A stretch of DNA of 49,176 bases from a virus: positions 1 to 49,176 of the IMG/VR virus record IMGVR_UViG_3300009183_000127; one strand, given 5' to 3'. Made by a program: the position numbers and the translations under genes. The notes under the pieces are model-generated. The model did not search any database. It had not been told where the DNA came from and worked only from the letters and a program-made list of their open reading frames with translations. Shown one piece after another: positions 1 through 8,700 of this stretch (position 1 is its first letter; every line of letters begins with the position of its first letter).

Positions 1-336
1 GCATCTTACGCTTTGTTATTAGAAATAATTGCAAAAGCGACAAATATGGTTCCTGATGAATTGATTGGTAACTTAGGTGACACACATTTATATTCCAATC
101 ACATCGATCAAGCAAAAGAGCAATTGACACGAGAACCAATGCCATTATCTCAATTGAATATTAACACGGAGTTTTGGCCAACCGAAGGCGGAGAAGGCGG
201 AGAAGGCATATTAGATGCAGTAGCAGTATTTAAAGGATTTAAAGATGATAACTTCTGCAGATGTTTAATAGAAGAAGATATTCAGTTAAGTAATTATCAA
301 TCACACCCAGCAATTAAAGCACCTTTAAGCAACTAG
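1..336 (+). CDS. thyA: Thymidylate synthase, C-terminal part (cut by window edge)
   Basis: Thymidylate synthase makes dTMP from dUMP with methylene-tetrahydrofolate. The frame is open from base 1, so the gene begins upstream and only about 111 C-terminal residues are present. They carry the family end: the GNLGDTHLYSNHIDQ segment, whose Asn/Asp/His/Tyr contact dUMP, and a closing YQSHPAIKAPLSN that resembles the usual Y..HP.I.APV end. The catalytic Cys lies outside the window. The TTG at 13 is not the real start. Phages use this enzyme to supply dTMP for replication. A second ThyA-fold protein lies at 24923. Confidence 0.95.
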   Translation, partial: ASYALLLEIIAKATNMVPDELIGNLGDTHLYSNHIDQAKEQLTREPMPLSQLNINTEFWPTEGGEGGEGILDAVAVFKGFKDDNFCRCLIEEDIQLSNYQSHPAIKAPLSN

Positions 337-339
337 AAT

Positions 340-648
340 ATGTTTATCGCAGAAGAAAAACTAAAATCGATAGGATTTTCCAATGAGCTAGATCTTACTG
401 ATATCAATGATCCCCTAGCAATAAATAGAAAATTGGTAGCCAGAATACTATCTGCATCTAATGCAATAGCATTTTTAGGCAGAAACGGATACGCAAATTA
501 CGTTTCAGTTGATACTAAATATCTAAACGAAACTAACTCTAGATATGTTGGGGATCTTAAAGTTGTCGAATCTACGGGAGATAAAGTTATAGTCGGATCA
601 GACAAGTTTGAAGAAAAAATAGAATTTAAAATCAAGAATGCAGGATAA
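340..648 (+). CDS. Hypothetical protein, 102 aa
   Basis: It begins three bases after the thyA stop and its end overlaps the next gene by 11 bases, so it belongs to the same co-directional run. The product is soluble with mixed charge. An IAFLGRNGYANYVS stretch near the middle suggests a small globular domain. There are no membrane segments or metal motifs. I do not recognise the family. Confidence 0.7.
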   Translation: MFIAEEKLKSIGFSNELDLTDINDPLAINRKLVARILSASNAIAFLGRNGYANYVSVDTKYLNETNSRYVGDLKVVESTGDKVIVGSDKFEEKIEFKIKNAG

Positions 649-1045
649 TAAAAAATTAGTAATTGAAGAATTCGAATCACTCAAAGGCCAGTTTGTCGTA
701 GCAGGTGATTGGAAGGTTAAAAGAATTGTCGGAGTTGTAGAAGACGACATGGATTATTATTGGCTTTTCTACGATGGAAGAAAGTTTTCTTTGGATTCTT
801 GTCTTTGTAGAATAGTGGCACTAAAAGGTAAAATAGATGATAAGGATTATAATGAATTTGTAAGGCTAGCTTACTTAAATCATTACGATCTTATAGGATA
901 CCATTGTAAGGAAGAGAATAAGGAAGAAGCACTTAAATGCTGCGAAGAGCACAAAAAAGATCTTCTAGAAAATTTACTAAAAGAACAAGAAAATAAAAAC
1001 TCTCTACTTACTGAGATATGCTGGAAATTAAATAAAATAGAATAA
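638..1045 (+). CDS. Hypothetical protein, 135 aa
   Basis: The start overlaps the previous gene by 11 bases, typical of translational coupling. The N-terminal half (residues 10-60) looks like a small beta-rich domain (FVVAGDWKVKRIVGV, then YYWLFYDGRKFSLD). The C-terminal 40 residues are a Lys/Glu-rich helix with a pair of Cys. No family is recognised. Confidence 0.7.
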   Translation: MQDNKKLVIEEFESLKGQFVVAGDWKVKRIVGVVEDDMDYYWLFYDGRKFSLDSCLCRIVALKGKIDDKDYNEFVRLAYLNHYDLIGYHCKEENKEEALKCCEEHKKDLLENLLKEQENKNSLLTEICWKLNKIE

Positions 1046-1046
1046 A

Positions 1047-1466
1047 GTGGAATTATTAAACACACACCCGATTAAAAAATCTGATCTCGGTTTTCATGGT
1101 AATCTTTTTGGCGGTAAACTCTTGGCGTGGATAGATGCAGCAGCAGCAGGTTATTCTATGCAGATGTGCGATACCCCTAGAATGGTAACAGTATCAATAG
1201 ACAAATGTAACTTCGAGAAACCTGCAAAAGAAAGTCAGCTCCTTAAAATATATGGGTTTCCCACCAGTGTCGGTAATTCATCAGTAACCCTTTATATGGA
1301 AGCAAGAGCACATAATGTATACACGGGAAAACAGGTTCTAGTTTTAAAAACACATATTAAATTCGTACATATAGACGAGGAAGGAAATCCTATTCCTATT
1401 GGAGAAAAAGGTAGGAACAGAATAAATATAATGATCGAATCGCAGGTTATTGACGATAATAAGTAG
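1047..1466 (+). CDS. Hotdog-fold acyl-CoA thioesterase
   Basis: It probably hydrolyses acyl-CoA to free acid and CoA. The 139-residue length is that of a single hotdog domain. The key motif is HGNLFGGKLLAWIDAAA (residues 17-33): this HGxxFGG..L.W.D pattern is typical of the YciA/cytosolic acyl-CoA hydrolase group, and Asp30 is the likely catalytic acid. The later VGNSSVTLYMEARA strand also fits. The start is GTG, one base after the previous stop; no ATG is available nearby. A CoA thioesterase is unusual among phage genes and may change host lipid or acyl-CoA pools, which is inference. Confidence 0.8.
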   Translation: MELLNTHPIKKSDLGFHGNLFGGKLLAWIDAAAAGYSMQMCDTPRMVTVSIDKCNFEKPAKESQLLKIYGFPTSVGNSSVTLYMEARAHNVYTGKQVLVLKTHIKFVHIDEEGNPIPIGEKGRNRINIMIESQVIDDNK

Positions 1467-1469
1467 AAT

Positions 1470-1883
1470 ATGGAAAAAGTAAGAATATATTTAGATGATA
1501 TAAGAACCCCTCTGGAGACAGATTGGATTATATGTAGGAATTACGAAGAATTTGTACAAAAGGTTAGCGACACAGGTCTCGAAAATATAGAATTGATTTC
1601 TTTAGATCACGATTTAGGGCAAACTGCAATAAGGGAGTATTTTAAGAATACTTCTAAAAACTATATTATCGATTACAATAATATTCATGAAAAAACCGGA
1701 TATGATTGCACAAAATGGATAGTTAATAAGAGTATAGACGAGGAGATAGATTTACCAACAATAACAGTACATAGTGCAAATCCAGTAGGATCTGCCAATA
1801 TGATGGGGTACATTAATAATTATCTAAAGAATAAGAGACTTCCTCAGAATTGTATAAGAGTACAGATTCCTCACACTGTTTAA
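1470..1883 (+). CDS. cREC-type (cyclic-phosphate processing receiver-like) protein
   Basis: The 137-residue product matches the receiver-like cREC family. It has YLDDIRTP (residues 7-14, paired acidic residues), ISLDHDLG (about residues 43-50), TGYDCTKWIV and an ITVHSANPVGSANM strand-loop near the C-terminus. This family has been linked by comparative genomics to RNA repair and processing of cyclic phosphate ends; no phosphorelay partner is present here. It follows the thioesterase after 3 bases. The Ro60-like protein (12195) and the HAD protein (20040) also point to RNA handling. The biochemical role is inferred. Confidence 0.7.
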   Translation: MEKVRIYLDDIRTPLETDWIICRNYEEFVQKVSDTGLENIELISLDHDLGQTAIREYFKNTSKNYIIDYNNIHEKTGYDCTKWIVNKSIDEEIDLPTITVHSANPVGSANMMGYINNYLKNKRLPQNCIRVQIPHTV

Positions 1884-1895
1884 ATATATACTACA

Positions 1896-2216
1896 ATGGA
1901 ACTAATAAAAAGAATATCATCAGCAATACTTTTAGCTCTCCTTATAGCTTTACCATTAGCATTTTTAGAAGCTTTAATGATCTATTGTATTATCTCCATA
2001 TACGAGATCCCTTACTTCATTAATTTCCAATATTATCAAATTCTTGGATTAAGCTTCATTTACATGATGACTAGAAATAGAATTAAGATGAGAGACGAGA
2101 ATACTACAAATAAGGATTTCATAAAAGAAATATCAGGACCGAGTATAAACAGATTATTTAGAGTTATATTTGTTTGGTCAGTAGCTTTAATGATTCACCA
2201 AATTTTTTTTAAATAA
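1896..2216 (+). CDS. Small membrane protein, 106 aa
   Basis: Three hydrophobic segments are visible: about residues 9-35 (rich in Leu, Ile and Ala), 45-58 and 87-104. A basic and acidic loop with MTRNRIKMRDENT separates the second and third. It is probably an inner-membrane protein. A TATATA-containing spacer precedes the ATG. No catalytic motif is seen. A holin role is possible on size alone, but no endolysin is adjacent. Confidence 0.65.
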   Translation: MELIKRISSAILLALLIALPLAFLEALMIYCIISIYEIPYFINFQYYQILGLSFIYMMTRNRIKMRDENTTNKDFIKEISGPSINRLFRVIFVWSVALMIHQIFFK

Positions 2217-2222
2217 CTTATT

Positions 2223-2786
2223 TTGATATCTACCTTATTAACGATAGTAATACCGTGTAAAGACTCGGTACACGAGCTAAAATCAACTATAGAGAATATA
2301 GTTACCCAAACAAAAATAAATTCCACAAGGGTATTAGTTTTAGATCTAGGTTCTAAAGATGGATCCTATCAATATGCAGCACAAGCATCATCTGAATATA
2401 TTAGAACTTTAAAAATAGAATCTATAAAATACGATCCTAGTAAAATTTGGGAAACTATTAATAATATAAATAGTCTTTACGTTCTTTCTGTATTACCAGG
2501 AACAAATTTTAAATCTAATGATTTTATATTGGATAGTTTAAACAATATCCTATCCGAAGAAAATATCTACATTTTTCCTTTTCCTAAAAAAAGAAGTATT
2601 AAAGAAATACTTTTCCCACGCAAAAGCTTGATTCTAGGAAAAACCAATATATCGTCATTATTGATTCATAAGAACTTTTTTAATTCTATAAAATTCGATA
2701 CAGGAACTCGTATAGATATTGACAAGGGAATTATCAACAAAAATATTAGAATAGTTAATAGAGAAATAAATTCTCCCTTTAAATAA
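2223..2786 (+). CDS. Glycosyltransferase family 2-like protein
   Basis: The N-terminus has the GT2 pattern: ISTLLTIVIPCKDSVHELKS (first strand and helix), an IVTQT helix end, then VLVLDLGSKDGS (about residues 38-49), which resembles the nucleotide-sugar-binding VDDGSxDGT strand. At 187 residues it is shorter than most GT2 enzymes and a clear second DxD is lacking, so it may be a reduced or non-catalytic form. The start is TTG, six bases after the upstream stop. Phage GT2-like proteins may modify DNA, virion proteins or host surface glycans; the substrate cannot be told. Confidence 0.6.
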   Translation: MISTLLTIVIPCKDSVHELKSTIENIVTQTKINSTRVLVLDLGSKDGSYQYAAQASSEYIRTLKIESIKYDPSKIWETINNINSLYVLSVLPGTNFKSNDFILDSLNNILSEENIYIFPFPKKRSIKEILFPRKSLILGKTNISSLLIHKNFFNSIKFDTGTRIDIDKGIINKNIRIVNREINSPFK

Positions 2787-2991
2787 GAGAGAATTTATAT
2801 TTTTTTAGCTTCCTTTCTGTTAATTGAATTTCAGATTGTACGCTTTTCCATAAGATGTCCACAGGCTTATTTATATCTCCACCATCTTTATGAACTGATG
2901 CGATAAATTTAACCCAGAGTTTGAATTCTCTCTCGTCTCTTACGTCAATTCCTTCCATCTTGAAGGAATTTCTTTTTGATTCCATTATCAT
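2779..2991 (-). CDS. Hypothetical protein, 70 aa
   Basis: A small charged protein on the reverse strand. It overlaps the end of the GT2-like gene tail-to-tail by 8 bases. The sequence (DVRDEREFKLWVKFIASVHKDGG, then a Lys-rich C-terminus) suggests a helical DNA- or protein-binding peptide. No family is recognised. With the next reverse gene it forms a short minus-strand pair. Confidence 0.55.
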   Translation of the reverse strand: MIMESKRNSFKMEGIDVRDEREFKLWVKFIASVHKDGGDINKPVDILWKSVQSEIQLTERKLKKYKFSLI

Positions 2992-3080
2992 TAAATTTAG
3001 TTAAACTTAGATATATTCCTTAATATCTTGAGGCTAAATTAACAATAAGATGTTAATAAAAAAAATAAAATCGCGTTTTT

Positions 3081-3389
3081 TCAAAGATTTTCTAAATTGT
3101 TGAAAGAATCTTTTGCTTTTTTTGCCTGTACGGCATGTTCATATAACTCCTGAGAAACGAAATATTCTATTGCTTTATCCATTGCTGTTGGTATATCGCT
3201 TTTCTTCATGTATATCTTAGAATAGACTTCGTTTTCCCAATAGAATTCTAGGAAAGCTTCTTCTTTTTTTGTGCTATTTAATAGTCTTAAAGCAGTTTCA
3301 ACGGATCTTTTATAAACCTCCTCTGGGTTTTTAACCAACCAATCTTCTAAGTAATCCGGATTAACTTTGTTTTTCATTACTGTTGTCAT
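3081..3389 (-). CDS. Small helical protein, paralogue-like to the proteins at 29031 and 29349
   Basis: A soluble, all-helical 102-residue protein. Its C-terminal helices (AIEYFVSQELYEHAVQAKKA) resemble the C-termini of the proteins at 29031 (LISHFEELEEYEKCAFLVKS) and 29349 (LIEWNEESQNFEACSKLLNL). A hydrophobic face, then a Glu-rich turn, an aromatic-Glu-x-(A/C) block and a basic end are shared. This suggests one small dispersed phage family of unknown role. It is read divergently from 3470, and the 80-base gap must hold promoters for both directions. Confidence 0.6.
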   Translation of the reverse strand: MTTVMKNKVNPDYLEDWLVKNPEEVYKRSVETALRLLNSTKKEEAFLEFYWENEVYSKIYMKKSDIPTAMDKAIEYFVSQELYEHAVQAKKAKDSFNNLENL

Positions 3390-3469
3390 ATTAAATCTTA
3401 CCCCGTTAATCTGGTTTTGTTCCGAAACAATTTACTAATACATAAATAAGATTTAAAACAATTTACATT

Positions 3470-3655
3470 ATGTGGGAAAATACAGAAGACATTGCTAGAA
3501 TTACATTACCAAGAGTTATTGGGCATTTAGAAAACGAGATTAAAATCAAAACCCTAGATGATGCAATGAAGTTTGAACTTCTAATGAATATTTATAAAAA
3601 ATACTCTTGGAAAGAAATTGATGAAGCTTTAGAAAATAGTATTATTAAGATCTAA
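3470..3655 (+). CDS. Hypothetical protein, 61 aa
   Basis: A short acidic helical protein. Its stop codon overlaps the ATG of the metallophosphoesterase by one base (TAATG), so the two are translationally coupled. It may be an accessory subunit of that enzyme, which is inference from position. No motif is seen. Confidence 0.6.
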   Translation: MWENTEDIARITLPRVIGHLENEIKIKTLDDAMKFELLMNIYKKYSWKEIDEALENSIIKI

Positions 3656-4326
3656 TGGAAGAAAAGAAACTAGTTTTTATATCGGATACTCATACGAAGC
3701 ACAATATAATAGATGTTCCAGATGGTGACTTTATTATTCATTGTGGTGATGTTTCGTATAGAGGATCAGAAAATGAAATCATAGACTTTTCAGATTGGTT
3801 CTCTTCATTACCTCATAAACACAAAATAATGATTCCTGGCAATCATGATTTTCTTTTCGAAAGAGATTATGATAAAGCAAAGAATATAGTAGAGTCAAGA
3901 GATATAATATGTCTTATAGATTCTGGTGTTGAGATAGAAGGAATAAAATTTTGGGGATCTCCTATAACTCCGTGGTTCCACAGCTGGGCTTTTAATAGAT
4001 ATAGGGGATCAGAGATTGAACACCATTGGAATAAAATCCCAGATGTTGTAGATGTTCTATTAACTCACGGGCCTCCTGCTTATATGGAAAACTATTTGTC
4101 AATGGTTATGGAGGGTGAAGATGTTGGATGTGAGGATCTATACAATACAATCAAGAAGAGAGTTAACCCTAAAATAAGCGCGTTTGGGCACATACACGAG
4201 GGCTACGGACTTCATGCTGATGATCAAACTATATTTATAAATTGTAGTGTCTTAAATAGAAGATATGAGCCAACAAACAGACCAATCGAAATCAGATTTT
4301 CCGAAGGAAAGTTTTCTACTTATTGA
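3655..4326 (+). CDS. Calcineurin-like metallophosphoesterase
   Basis: A two-metal phosphoesterase. All core motifs are present: SDTH (residues 10-13), HCGD (29-32), PGNHD (61-65), LTHGPP (about 136-141) and GHIHEGYG (about 175-182). The GNHD and THGPP spacing resembles the MPPED/Rv0805-like class, which cleaves cyclic nucleotides or 2',3'-cyclic phosphates, so an RNA-end or cyclic-nucleotide signalling role is possible. The 223-residue length fits a single catalytic domain. It is coupled to the 61-aa gene upstream, and its C-terminus overlaps the next gene by 62 bases. Confidence 0.85.
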   Translation: MEEKKLVFISDTHTKHNIIDVPDGDFIIHCGDVSYRGSENEIIDFSDWFSSLPHKHKIMIPGNHDFLFERDYDKAKNIVESRDIICLIDSGVEIEGIKFWGSPITPWFHSWAFNRYRGSEIEHHWNKIPDVVDVLLTHGPPAYMENYLSMVMEGEDVGCEDLYNTIKKRVNPKISAFGHIHEGYGLHADDQTIFINCSVLNRRYEPTNRPIEIRFSEGKFSTY

Positions 4327-4702
4327 CGAGTTACAAAAAGGAACGGATTCTTCCGGATTCTTTAGAAAACTCCTAGTAACTAAAAAGTACCTAAAGTTTG
4401 ACGCTAAGAAAATAAAAGGCGAGACTTGTTACGATGCTTATTATAAGGATTTTGAAAACGAGAAAGGATTAAAATACACGATCTATTGTTACTGTTACGA
4501 TCTTAAGGATATGGTTGAAAACCCGGAAGCATTTGAATTTTGTTTCGAAGTACAGATGGAAACAGGAAGGGGAGTAATAGGCATAGAAACTATACAATGG
4601 GATTTTAGAAAGAATGTAGATTCTTTAATCAATATAGAATTCTTTGAAAAAAAGATAGAACAAATATTGGAATCATTTGATTCAATCAATTTCCCAACAT
4701 AA
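4265..4702 (+). CDS. Hypothetical protein, 145 aa
   Basis: The ATG lies 62 bases inside the 3' end of the phosphoesterase gene. No later ATG, GTG or TTG is available in frame before the conserved-looking body, so the long overlap is probably real. The middle is beta-rich with a run of Tyr and Cys (YTIYCYCYD) and the C-terminus is helical. No family is recognised. Confidence 0.6.
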   Translation: MSQQTDQSKSDFPKESFLLIDELQKGTDSSGFFRKLLVTKKYLKFDAKKIKGETCYDAYYKDFENEKGLKYTIYCYCYDLKDMVENPEAFEFCFEVQMETGRGVIGIETIQWDFRKNVDSLINIEFFEKKIEQILESFDSINFPT

Positions 4703-4713
4703 AATTTAAAATT

Positions 4714-4959
4714 ATGGATTTAAAAAATTATCTAAACATTTACGAAGGTGATACTACATCACTTAAAAGAGCAACAGTTAAAAAAGGTGTAGGCGATATG
4801 TCATGGATGAAACATATATTCGTTCCTTTGCAAAATGGCGATGCAATTTATCTTCATCCAGATCAAAGCGACGTGTCTGGGCATTACTTAAAGATTATAC
4901 ATTCAGAGAATAAATGTATATCAGTTTTCAATAAGACCTATTTTGAGATATTAGATTAA
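4714..4959 (+). CDS. Hypothetical protein with capsid-targeting-like N-terminus, 81 aa
   Basis: The protein begins MDLKNYLNIYEGD. This resembles the short Lys/Leu/Tyr peptide ending in (I/L)-x-E|(G/S) that heads several unrelated proteins in this window. If that is a T4-type capsid-targeting peptide, a head protease would cut after Glu11. The remaining 70 residues are a small beta-rich domain without known motifs. It converges with the flavodoxin-like gene, the two stops overlapping by four bases. Confidence 0.6.
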   Translation: MDLKNYLNIYEGDTTSLKRATVKKGVGDMSWMKHIFVPLQNGDAIYLHPDQSDVSGHYLKIIHSENKCISVFNKTYFEILD

Positions 4960-5729
4960 AATTCAAAGAGTCTTTTGATTCCTCTATATTGGTTTGATAA
5001 GGACTCTTTTAATCTAGTAATTGAAATTTCGAATTCTCTTCCGAAAAGTTTTGGTGCTTCTTTGTATGATTCCTGTCTTTCGTCATTAGAATCCTGTGTA
5101 AATTGCCAGCTAAAAGAAATTTCATCAGGTACATTAAAGCCATAAAATTCATAAACTTGCTTTTGTGTTTCTAAAACTTCGGATTCATTCCAGTTTTGTC
5201 CTATGATAACACACCCTGCATCTATTCCTTCCACTATGTTTATATCTTCTAATGTGGATGCCCTATTTTCAATCCAGTTTAATCTTTCAATTAACTTCTG
5301 ATAAAAAGCGTTTGCTTGACCCCACCTAACACTTATAAAGAAAACAACAGCTTCTGATTCAAAAAGTTCTTTGGAAACCTTCCAAAGTTCATCTTCTTTA
5401 TTATTAAGAGAAGCCCAGCATCTATGATTTCCTGAAGGATCCTTCTCTTCGTCATTTAGTTGTGCATCTTTAACCCCGCAATTATTACCATCAACACCAG
5501 ATACATTACCTTCGCAAGGGAATATCTTTAATTTTGGTATTTCCAAAAGAGTTACATCAGTTGTCCCTTTAAGTTTTTTCTGAATATCCATCGCAAGAAG
5601 AGTAGATTTAGGAATCTCCTTACTCCCTTCCCATCTGTTGGAGGTTGTTAAAAATAGCACTTTCTGCTTACCTGAAAGATACTCTATTAATTTCTCTAAT
5701 TGTTCATTTGGCATATTGTATATATCCAC
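4956..5729 (-). CDS. Flavodoxin-fold NAD(P)H-dependent oxidoreductase-like protein
   Basis: The first strand and loop (VLFLTTSNR, then KSTLLAMDIQ) and the later FFISVRWGQANAFYQKLIERLNW segment match the NADPH-dependent FMN reductase/iron-sulfur flavoprotein type of flavodoxin fold. In that family the loop after strand 4 places Gly and Asn/Ser around FMN. Several Cys (FPCEGN, NCG, HRC) lie between strands 2 and 3, where iron-sulfur flavoproteins hold their cluster, but the spacing is not a standard motif. It is a lone minus-strand gene of 257 residues. The redox partner and role in infection are unknown. Confidence 0.6.
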   Translation of the reverse strand: MDIYNMPNEQLEKLIEYLSGKQKVLFLTTSNRWEGSKEIPKSTLLAMDIQKKLKGTTDVTLLEIPKLKIFPCEGNVSGVDGNNCGVKDAQLNDEEKDPSGNHRCWASLNNKEDELWKVSKELFESEAVVFFISVRWGQANAFYQKLIERLNWIENRASTLEDINIVEGIDAGCVIIGQNWNESEVLETQKQVYEFYGFNVPDEISFSWQFTQDSNDERQESYKEAPKLFGREFEISITRLKESLSNQYRGIKRLFEF

Positions 5730-5783
5730 GAATTATTTTCCAAGTTTTAGTGTATAATATATACAATAAAATAAGCTGTCAAA

Positions 5784-8700
5784 TTGATTGGATTAGTAAT
5801 AACGGGGAGAACATACAACCCAGAAACATACGAGATTTCTATAAACCCGGTACTTGCTAAAGTCATAGATACAGGCATTTCAAGTTTAAGATTCTGGACG
5901 GGTTACAATAGAGAACAATTTTCAGCTTCTGTTGATTTTTTCTATTGTGCAGAATGGAATGGTACATTATTTTCTACAGATAATATAGTCAGAATACCTG
6001 CATGTTTAGTAACAGGTGTAACCAGTGCTACTATTGATACATCTATATCTGATTTAGTTAGTGGTATTCCTAATTATTTCTCTAAAGATAATCCTTTTGC
6101 ATCCCCTGAATTAACACAAAAAACCGCTGGTGTAATAGCTAAGGTTAAATGTCCGATCATTTATTTCAAAAACAATGATAGAAATAATTCTGTAGCTGGT
6201 GTTTCTGATTTTCTAATGTGCTACCCAACGGCAACTATTTCTCCTACTACATTTGACACAAATTCAATAATATTCTTTGACGAATCAAAGTCAACTTTTA
6301 TATCACCTACATTTATACCTCCAGTTCCCTCCGGTGGTGGTACTTCTGGAACTAGTGGTACTTCTGGAACTGGATCAGGCACAGGCTCAGGAACATCAGG
6401 TTCATCGGGAACAAGCGGAATAGGAAGCGATGGATCCTCTGGATCATCAGGTACGTCAGGAGTGGCGGGAACATCTGGAACATCTGGAACATCCTTCTAC
6501 GGTGTTACGAGCGGGACTAGCGGGGTGGGAACTTCAGGTTCATCTGGTTCATCAGGATCAAGTGGTACTTCTGGTACTTCTGGTGGAATAGGACCAAGTG
6601 GAAGTCCTGGATCTTCTGGATCAAGTGGAACTAGTGGAACATCTGGAGGAATAGGACCCAGCGGAAATTCAGGATCTTCAGGATCAAGTGGTACTTCAGG
6701 TACTTCAGGTACTTCAGGAGGAATAGGACCTAGCGGAAGTCCAGGAGCTAATGGTAGCTCAGGAACTTCAGGAACAAGAGGAACTAGCGGAACTTCAGGA
6801 TCTAGTGGATCTTCTGGTGAAAGCGGAACGAACGGAAGCTCCGGATCTAGTGGGTCTTCAGGAACGAGTGGAACCTCCGGGTCTAGTGGAAATTCAGGAT
6901 CCAGTGGTTCATCAGGAACAAGTGGAATTTCTGGATCTAGCGGTACTTCAGGATCTAGTGGATCTTCGGGAACGAGTGGATCTTCGGGAACGAGTGGAAC
7001 TTCGGGAACGAGTGGAACTTCGGGAACGAGTGGAACCTCCGGGTCTAGTGGAAATTCAGGATCCAGTGGTTCATCAGGAACAAGTGGAATTTCTGGATCT
7101 AGCGGTACTTCAGGATCTAGTGGGTCTTCAGGAACAAGTGGATTATCAGGTACTAGTGGATCATCAGGTACTAGCGGAACTTCAGGAACAAGTGGAACAT
7201 CTGGTAGTTCCGGAACAAGTGGAACGTCGGGCTCAAGCGGATCTAGTGGAACCAGTGGAACCAGCGGTAGTTCAGGAACAAGTGGATCTAGTGGTAGCTC
7301 AGGTACATCAGGAAGTAGTGGTAGTTCAGGAACGTCTGGAAGTAGTGGTAGCTCTGGAACAAGTGGTACACGAGGAACGTCCGGCTCAAGTGGAACCAGT
7401 GGAACTAGCGGTAGTAGCGGAACATCGGGTAGCTCAGGAACTAGTGGAAGTAGCGGAACTCGTGGAACTAGTGGAACTAGTGGAACTAGTTTCTACTGGC
7501 AAGGAACATGGAATGGAAGCAACGTTTACCAAATAAACGATCTTGTTGAATTTCTTGGAAGCACTTATATTGCAATAGCATCTTCTATAGACATTAATCC
7601 ATCAGAAGGTCTGGGCGTTCAATGGCAGTTATTTGCTGCTGGCGGAACAAACGGTACAAGCGGTAGCTCTGGAACATCAGGTAGCTCTGGAACTCGCGGT
7701 ACAAGCGGTAGTTCAGGAACAAGTGGAACTTCGGGATCAAGTGGTAGTTCAGGAACAAGCGGAACAAGTGGAAGTAGTGGAACTTCAGGTTCTAGTGGTA
7801 GTTCAGGAACATCAGGAACTAGTGGTTCTTCAGGAACTAGTGGAACATCTGGTTCTTCAGGAACAAGTGGTAGTTCAGGAACAAGAGGAACTTCTGGAAG
7901 TAGTGGTACTTCAGGAACAAGTGGTACTTCTGGTTCAAGTGGTACTTCAGGAACAAGTGGAACATCAGGTTCTTCAGGAACAAGTGGAACTTCGGGATCA
8001 AGTGGAACAAGTGGTTCATCAGGAACGAGTGGTTCAAGTGGAACATCAGGAACGAGTGGTTCTTCAGGAACAAGTGGTAGTTCTGGAACATCAGGAACAA
8101 GTGGTACTTCAGGAACAAGTGGATCTAGTGGAACGTCAGGTTCTTCAGGGACTAGTGGAACATCAGGTTCAAGTGGAACAAGTGGTTCTTCTGGTACATC
8201 TGGATCTTCTGGTACAAGTGGTAGTTCTGGAACTTCCGGTACTTCAGGATCTAGTGGTACATCTGGTTCTTCAGGATCTAGTGGTACATCAGGAACAAGT
8301 GGTACATCTGGTTCTTCAGGAACAAGTGGTACATCAGGAACTTCTGGATCAAGTGGTACATCCGGAACTTCTGGTTCTTCGGGAACATCAGGAACTTCTG
8401 GATCAAGTGGAACTTCTGGATCAAGTGGAACTTCTGGAACATCAGGCTCAAGTGGTACTTCAGGCTCTTCAGGTTCCTCTGGAACAAGTGGTTCTAGTGG
8501 CTCTTCTGGATCTAGTGGAACTTCAGGCTTAAGTGTCTCCGCAAGTTTTATGAGGGGATCTCGTTCAGCTCAACAGACTACAGGCTTAACTGCTAATAGT
8601 TTAGTTGTTTTTACTCAAACGGATATTTCAACAGGATCGGATATTTCATTAAACACTAGTACAGGACAGATTACACTTGCTGCTAATAAAACGTATAGAA

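Noticed and set aside
6751-8532. Long open frames (261 and 299 codons, Val/Gln/Leu/Glu-rich) in another forward frame, and reverse frames, within the fibre gene
   Set aside because: They are produced by the Gly-Ser/Thr triplet repeat read in other frames; their low-complexity products and the continuous 1367-codon frame mark them as shadows.
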